Translations under genes and position numbers: made by a program
Part shown: one piece after another, positions 59,388 through 64,000 of the stretch
How the letters are laid out: each line of letters opens with the position of its first letter
Numbering within the stretch: the first letter of the stretch is position 1
Notes under the pieces: model-generated
Told to the model about the DNA's origin: nothing
Databases searched by the model: none
Seen by the model: the letters and a program-made list of their open reading frames with translations, nothing else
Assembly (NCBI GenBank): GCA_048266425.1
Contig: JBLWZN010000021.1
Span: forward strand, 1 to 64,000
Origin: Cerina sp048266425
GTDB lineage: Bacteria; Bacteroidota; Bacteroidia; Flavobacteriales; Flavobacteriaceae
Direction of reading: 5' to 3'
Length of the DNA stretch: 64,000 nucleotides

Positions 59388-60746
59388 TTATTTTGAGGCC
59401 AAGTCCCCAGGAGTTTTCATCTTTATCTTTTTGATGACCAGATCTCCAATACCCCTTCCTTGTTTTAGCCCTAATTCGATCGCGGCACGATAATGAATAC
59501 CTCCATACATTCGGCTTATAGCGGCTTCCGCAGACGCTTCGTTAAAAGAATTAAAGCTCCTTACGGGCAGGCCGAAGGGTGTTTCGGTGTCATCATCGAA
59601 TGAGAAATCGTCCCCATAAATACTGGTAAGTACTTCCGCTGCAGCTCCCGATACTACGCTGTGTCCGCTGGTATATTCCGGAAAGGGCGGAGTTTGTAAG
59701 AGCGGCATCCAGTTTTCATCGATGTGTTGATTGATGAGGGTTTCCGGACGAATGAGATTGCTTCTGTACTTTTCGTCCCAACAGCTAATAAATGCGTCCG
59801 CAATGGCGATGGAAGTCTTTGTATAGGCATAAACAGAATCGTCAAAATTACTATTTGTCTTCCTATTGGCGATTTTGACAATACCGATCCAATGCGCGCC
59901 GGGGGATATCTTTTTGGTGGCAAACATCAGGTGTCCCCGGGTTACGGAAACATATGGGTTGCAGTCCCAAAATTTGGCTATGGCCATTTCCTCGGACGAA
60001 TCCCCTGCTTGGGTTATACGTACCCCTGTGTCATAAACTTCTTTGAGCTCTTTAAAAAACTCCGAATCCTCATCCAGGGAAAATGCGGGTGGAGGCAATG
60101 GTTTAAACTGCTGGGCCGAATCCAGGGCAAACGGACGTATATCGTTCCAGTGGGGTTCTATCCCGTCTATGTAAGCAGGTGGGGTAGGTTGCCAACGGGT
60201 CGGGTCTTCGGTGTTTACCGTAAATTTGGGCATCGTACGTGTCTGATTGTAATTGTCCTTGTTCATCCATTGGGCAATATGATCTGCTACCTTTGATCCA
60301 TAAGCTTTGGATGCCTCAAATTGGTCTTCGTTGGTGTTTTTCCAAACCCCGTACAAACTGTCCTGCATCGTGGTAATCCGATCCTCTGAAAAAATAAGTT
60401 TTTTACTCAGGATCATATGGGCGATAAGGGCAGATAATTGTGGATTGATGTTCAGGGTGGTGTCCAAAACTGGAATTGGGGTCAGCTCAGGCAATTGCCC
60501 CGCTAAGGTTTGGTATTTATCATCGGTCTGGGCGATGATTTCATAAGCTGCAATATTGGGGTACACCATTATTCGACTCGCCACTGGTGGCGAGAAAATG
60601 TCATGGATCATGATTTCGATCACCCTATCAATTGAAGCATCATACAGCTCGGGGCTAATTTCAATAGGTTTTGACTCCTTATTACAACTGCTGGCCACAA
60701 TTAGAGCCCCAAATAAAACCAACCACGTTTTAACCTTATGATTCAT
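59388..60746 (-). CDS. Vanadium-dependent haloperoxidase/PAP2-type lipoprotein
   Basis: 452 residues. A lipobox-like ASSCN near residue 21 suggests an outer-membrane or periplasmic lipoprotein. The three vanadate/phosphate motifs are present in the C-terminal half: KYRSNLIRPETLI, PEYTSGHSVVSGAA and SRMYGGIHYRAAIELG. This set fits vanadium haloperoxidase or the related acid phosphatase (PAP2); sequence alone does not tell which, and a bound vanadate is not proven. Bacterial haloperoxidases in marine flavobacteria act in iodide or bromide oxidation. Confidence 0.87.
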   Translation of the reverse strand: MNHKVKTWLVLFGALIVASSCNKESKPIEISPELYDASIDRVIEIMIHDIFSPPVASRIMVYPNIAAYEIIAQTDDKYQTLAGQLPELTPIPVLDTTLNINPQLSALIAHMILSKKLIFSEDRITTMQDSLYGVWKNTNEDQFEASKAYGSKVADHIAQWMNKDNYNQTRTMPKFTVNTEDPTRWQPTPPAYIDGIEPHWNDIRPFALDSAQQFKPLPPPAFSLDEDSEFFKELKEVYDTGVRITQAGDSSEEMAIAKFWDCNPYVSVTRGHLMFATKKISPGAHWIGIVKIANRKTNSNFDDSVYAYTKTSIAIADAFISCWDEKYRSNLIRPETLINQHIDENWMPLLQTPPFPEYTSGHSVVSGAAAEVLTSIYGDDFSFDDDTETPFGLPVRSFNSFNEASAEAAISRMYGGIHYRAAIELGLKQGRGIGDLVIKKIKMKTPGDLASK

Positions 60747-60897
60747 AATTAAAAATTTTAGAACAGTTTTTCGAATTTATTGGGTTCGATAGATGTCCTA
60801 TTGAATAATTGGTGGCCAATTTAGCCAAACTTTCTGGAAGGAACTGAATGCAGGGCGTTAATTAATCTTTCATTAATATTTAAACCAGTTGACTGGA

Positions 60898-60925
60898 TAA
60901 AAAAAGAGCCGGATGTACCGACTCT
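60898..60925 (-). terminator. intrinsic terminator of the sodium:solute symporter gene
   Basis: AGAGCCGG / CCGACTCT stem of 7 pairs with one mismatch, 5-nt loop, followed on the minus strand by six T. Confidence 0.8.
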
Positions 60926-60955
60926 TACTTATTATTGTTAGGGATTTAAGGGGCC

Positions 60956-62608
60956 CTATTTCCAAAAGATGGCATAAAGAGCTGCAACGATAAGCATTAC
61001 CGCAAAGGCACCAATGTTGAAAACGGGCCCCGTTTTAAAGAGACTCTTGGACAACGGGATACCTTTTGGATCTTCACCTCCCTTATTTTGCATTAAACTG
61101 ACGACAACTATGACGATCATGGTAAGGATGGCGGTATATCCCATCTGGTCCATAAAAGGAACATTTACGAACAAAGGATTTGAGGACCATCCATGGGAAC
61201 CGACCTTGAAATACATGGCTATGGGAATAGAAGTCAAAGCCCCTACGATAGCCGCCTTGTTGGTGGTTTTTTTCCAGAAAAGCCCCAAGAGGAATACCGC
61301 CAAAATCCCAGGACTTACGACCCCTGTATATTCTTGAATGAATTGGAAAGCCTGATCGATTCCTCCCAATAATGGAGCCGTGATGCATGCGATTATCAAA
61401 GCGACGCCAGCAGAAATCCTTCCAACGCTTACCGTTGCCTTGTCGCTTGCATTTTTATTGATATACGGCTTGTAGATATCCATTGTAAAAATAGTGGAAG
61501 TAGAGTTGAGCATGGATGCCAAGGATGAAACGATAGCTGCTGTCAATGCTGCAAAAGCTAACCCTTTTAACCCAGTGGGTAAAAATTGCAGCAGCCAGGG
61601 ATAGGCCTTGTCCGCTTGATCCAAGGAAGGCAAATTGTTGAGCCCCGCCTCGCCCAAACTACCCAAAATCTGGGGATCGGTAACCATTACATAGGCCGCA
61701 ATTCCCGGTACTACCACGATGATGGGAATAATCAATTTTAGGCAGGCCGCCAATAAAATACCTTTTTGGGATTCCCTGAGTGACTTGGCAGCTAGAGTTC
61801 TTTGAATGATATATTGGTTAAAACCCCAATAATACAGGTTGGCTACCCAGAGTCCGCCGACCAGCACCCCGATCCCGGGCAGATTACTGTATTCGGGATT
61901 CGTTTTATCCAGAATCATAACAAAGCGTTCCGGAGCCTCCGTAAAAATAGTATGGAGTCCTGCCATAACCCCGGTACCTTCCGATACGGTATCCAAAGCC
62001 AGATAGCTGGTAACCAATCCGCCAATTACCAAGAAAATTACCTGAATAACATCGGTCCAGGCTACTGCCGATAGTCCGCCATAGAGGGAGTAGGCTGCCG
62101 CAAATAGGGCCAGCCCTACAACCCCGTACATCATGGGGATTCCCATAATGGTTTCCAAGGCCAAGGAGCCCAGGTAAAGCACGGAAGCTAAATTAACGAA
62201 CACATATAACGCAATCCAGAATACGGCCAGAATGGTCTTCAGATTGGTGGAGAAGCGTTGTTCAACAAATTCGGGAATGGTGTACAGTCCTTTTTCTATA
62301 AAAATGGGCAAAAAGTATTTCCCCACGATCAACAGGGTAATGGCGGCCATCCACTCGTAGGAAGCTATGGCCAAGCCTACGGCGAAGCCAGAACCGGACA
62401 TTCCGATAAATTGTTCTGCAGAAATATTGGCGGCGATCAACGAGGCGCCAATGGCCCACCAGGGCAGGGATTTACTGGCCAAAAAGTAATCTTCGGCATT
62501 TTTTTGATGACCCTTTTTATCCCTGGATACCCATAGGCCTACCCCTAAGATTAGTAGGGCGTAAGCAATAAAAATGAAATAATCCCAAAAACCGAATGCT
62601 GAAGTCAT
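60956..62608 (-). CDS. Sodium:solute symporter (SGLT-like, SSS family)
   Basis: 550 residues, about 14 membrane segments. AEDYFLASKSLPWWAIGASLIAANISAEQFIGMSGSG is the classical SSS opening, with sodium-site residues in the first repeat. GLYTIPEFVEQRF and SSLASMLNSTSTIFTMDIYKPY are typical of sugar (SGLT-like) transporters. It imports a solute, probably a sugar, with sodium. It stands alone with a terminator 30 nt downstream. Confidence 0.92.
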   Translation of the reverse strand: MTSAFGFWDYFIFIAYALLILGVGLWVSRDKKGHQKNAEDYFLASKSLPWWAIGASLIAANISAEQFIGMSGSGFAVGLAIASYEWMAAITLLIVGKYFLPIFIEKGLYTIPEFVEQRFSTNLKTILAVFWIALYVFVNLASVLYLGSLALETIMGIPMMYGVVGLALFAAAYSLYGGLSAVAWTDVIQVIFLVIGGLVTSYLALDTVSEGTGVMAGLHTIFTEAPERFVMILDKTNPEYSNLPGIGVLVGGLWVANLYYWGFNQYIIQRTLAAKSLRESQKGILLAACLKLIIPIIVVVPGIAAYVMVTDPQILGSLGEAGLNNLPSLDQADKAYPWLLQFLPTGLKGLAFAALTAAIVSSLASMLNSTSTIFTMDIYKPYINKNASDKATVSVGRISAGVALIIACITAPLLGGIDQAFQFIQEYTGVVSPGILAVFLLGLFWKKTTNKAAIVGALTSIPIAMYFKVGSHGWSSNPLFVNVPFMDQMGYTAILTMIVIVVVSLMQNKGGEDPKGIPLSKSLFKTGPVFNIGAFAVMLIVAALYAIFWK

Positions 62609-63075
62609 AATCTGTATGGTTGGTTATTTTATAAATTCTTCAATGTTCGAATTTAGGTTTTTTCCAGAAAAAAAATGAGCATTCTGAATTCTTTTTGCCA
62701 AATCGAACTTTTTAACAAAGTAGTGATTAAACTTTTTTGAAACCAGGAGGTCTTATGGAAGATGATGTTTTTTTTGAATTGAATCGAAATTAAAAATAAA
62801 AAAAGAAAAAACCGATGGTTGCATCGGTTTTAACTTGACTAATTCAAAATAAGAACGTATCCCTTTTAAAGGCAGCTAAATATAAGTATAAATGATAAGC
62901 CGACCCGTAACATAGTTGGGTCCATTTGTTATTTTTCACGTAAGAAACTACCTCAATAGTGTCTTAAAATAACTGCCATGAACCTTGGGTTTTTCCACAA
63001 AAAAAGAAATGCAACAAAATGATGGGTATAGATTGGCCAAAGACCAGTTTAATCCCAAACCCTAAAAAAGAGGAT
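62609..63075. other. 467-nt gap between the SSS gene and serS
   Basis: Holds the serS terminator (62797-62834) and about 230 nt of untranslated serS 3' region beyond it. No tRNA, riboswitch or open frame was recognised; a small RNA cannot be excluded. Confidence 0.55.
62797..62834 (-). terminator. bidirectional terminator after serS
   Basis: AAAACCGATG-GTTG-CATCGGTTTT, a 10-bp stem, with T-runs on both strands. On the minus strand it ends the serS transcript about 240 nt after the stop. Confidence 0.85.
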
Positions 63076-64000
63076 CTATCCAATCTTATCGAACCCGCAG
63101 TAGGGTACAAGCACATCGGGCACTTGGATTCCTTCCGCAGTTTGATAATTTTCCAAAATTCCGGCCAAGACCCTTGGTAAGGCCAAGGAACTTCCGTTTA
63201 GGGTGTGGGCCAATTGACTTTTTCCATTTTCATCCTTAAAGCGCAATTTTAATCGGTTGGCCTGGAAGGTCTCAAAATTGGAGACGGAGCTAATTTCGAG
63301 CCATCGGTCCTGTGCCGTGGAGAACACTTCAAAATCATAGGTTAGGGCAGAGGTAAATCCCAGATCACCCCCACATAGGCGAAGGATGCGGTAAGGCAGT
63401 TTAAGTTCCCTAAGAATGTTTTGAATATGCGTTACCATGGCATTTAACGCGTCATAGGATTTTTCGGGATGTTCTATCCTTACGATTTCCACTTTGTCAA
63501 ACTGGTGCAGACGATTGAGTCCGCGCACATGGGCCCCATAACTACCGGCCTCCCTTCTAAAACAAGGGGTATAGGCGGTCATGCAAATTGGGAAATCCTT
63601 TTCGCTAAGAATAACGTCCCGGTATAAGTTGGTCACGGGTACTTCGGAAGTGGGAATCAGATATAGGTCATCGGCTCCAATATGGTACATCTGGCCTTCT
63701 TTGTCCGGCAACTGTCCGGTTCCGTATCCAGAGGTCTCATTGACCAGATGGGGAACCTGCATTTCGGTATATCCGGCTTCTGTGTTTTTATCCAGAAAAT
63801 AGGAGATTAGGGCGCGTTGCAACCTGGCTCCTTTTCCTTTATACACTGGAAACCCGGCACCGGTAATTTTCACTCCCAGTTCAAAATCGATAATATCGTG
63901 CTTCTTCGCCAATTCCCAATGGGGCAGGGCATTGTCAATCAGTTTTGGAATGTTGCCTTCCCGGAGGACCTCCTCATTGTCGGTTTCTGAGGTCCCGGCA
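63076..64000 (-). CDS. serS: Serine-tRNA ligase (3' part, 5' end beyond the window)
   Basis: About 308 residues of the class II serine-tRNA ligase core run off the right edge; the in-frame start at 63912 is internal, since the frame continues to 64000 (LREGNIPKLIDNALPHWELA). Motif 2 is CFRREAGSYGAHVRG and motif 3 HTLNGSSLALPRVLAGILENYQ. It charges tRNA-Ser with serine. The N-terminal coiled-coil arm lies outside the window. Confidence 0.95.
   Translation of the reverse strand, partial: AGTSETDNEEVLREGNIPKLIDNALPHWELAKKHDIIDFELGVKITGAGFPVYKGKGARLQRALISYFLDKNTEAGYTEMQVPHLVNETSGYGTGQLPDKEGQMYHIGADDLYLIPTSEVPVTNLYRDVILSEKDFPICMTAYTPCFRREAGSYGAHVRGLNRLHQFDKVEIVRIEHPEKSYDALNAMVTHIQNILRELKLPYRILRLCGGDLGFTSALTYDFEVFSTAQDRWLEISSVSNFETFQANRLKLRFKDENGKSQLAHTLNGSSLALPRVLAGILENYQTAEGIQVPDVLVPYCGFDKIG

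Noticed and set aside
59724..60296. 190-codon plus-strand frame inside the haloperoxidase gene
   Set aside because: Antisense shadow; the minus frame has all three haloperoxidase motifs.

Overview
The window looks like a chromosomal segment of a marine member of the Flavobacteriaceae (Bacteroidota). Evidence: Bacteroidota-type promoters (TTG, 17-23 nt, TAnnTTTG) with few Shine-Dalgarno sites; a type IX secretion substrate with its PorP/SprF-like partner; a carbamoyltransferase of the N-acetyl/N-succinylornithine type; a mevalonate pathway; a two-motif DnaJ zinc finger; a long acidic tail on ribosomal protein S16; and sulfatases with a GH16 glucanase. I cannot name the genus. No rRNA, tRNA, CRISPR array or prophage was found.

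Layout. 1-6.6 kb: start of an ABC exporter (cut by the window edge), a PhnA-like protein, a GH65 phosphorylase, a cytosolic GDPD overlapping an HI0933-type flavoprotein, and an AT-rich secreted orphan. 6.8-12.3 kb: a minus-strand set, sulfatase - glpK - glpF - secreted GDPD - GH16, which suggests release, import and phosphorylation of glycerol linked to polysaccharide use. 12.5-16.4 kb: DUF1697, PorP-like protein, a lectin-like T9SS substrate and TspO. 16.4-21.3 kb: mevalonate decarboxylase, mevalonate kinase, a UbiA prenyltransferase of the archaeal-lipid type, a pseudouridine synthase and a SMUG2-type glycosylase. 21.5-24.6 kb: serine hydrolase, MFS transporter, outer-membrane barrel.

24.6-36.1 kb: a large minus-strand arginine/proline cluster, GNAT - argG - argC - proC - argD - proB - argF' - SDR - argB - argE - argH. 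It is preceded by a promoter and a 27-codon ORF that ends Arg-Arg-Arg-Pro-stop, which I read as an arginine-sensing leader peptide. This is the most interesting signal in the window. Three similar REP-like hairpins sit 16-19 nt before the start codons of argH, argD and proC, and a telomere-like microsatellite begins at the argB stop codon.

36-48.5 kb: a multi-membrane-span mannosyltransferase-like protein, ilvE, mnmD, a TIGR01777 epimerase, grpE-dnaJ, a NatAB-like ABC exporter, an MscS channel, a DUF6268 barrel and a sigma-54 activator that lacks its DNA-binding domain. 48.6-64 kb: second sulfatase, rimM-rpsP, Lrp regulator, saccharopine dehydrogenase-like protein, DUF423, pckA, ClC channel, metallophosphoesterase, an intact IS1595-family element with 13-bp inverted repeats and 8-bp target duplications, a vanadium haloperoxidase/PAP2 lipoprotein, a sodium:solute symporter, and the 3' part of serS.
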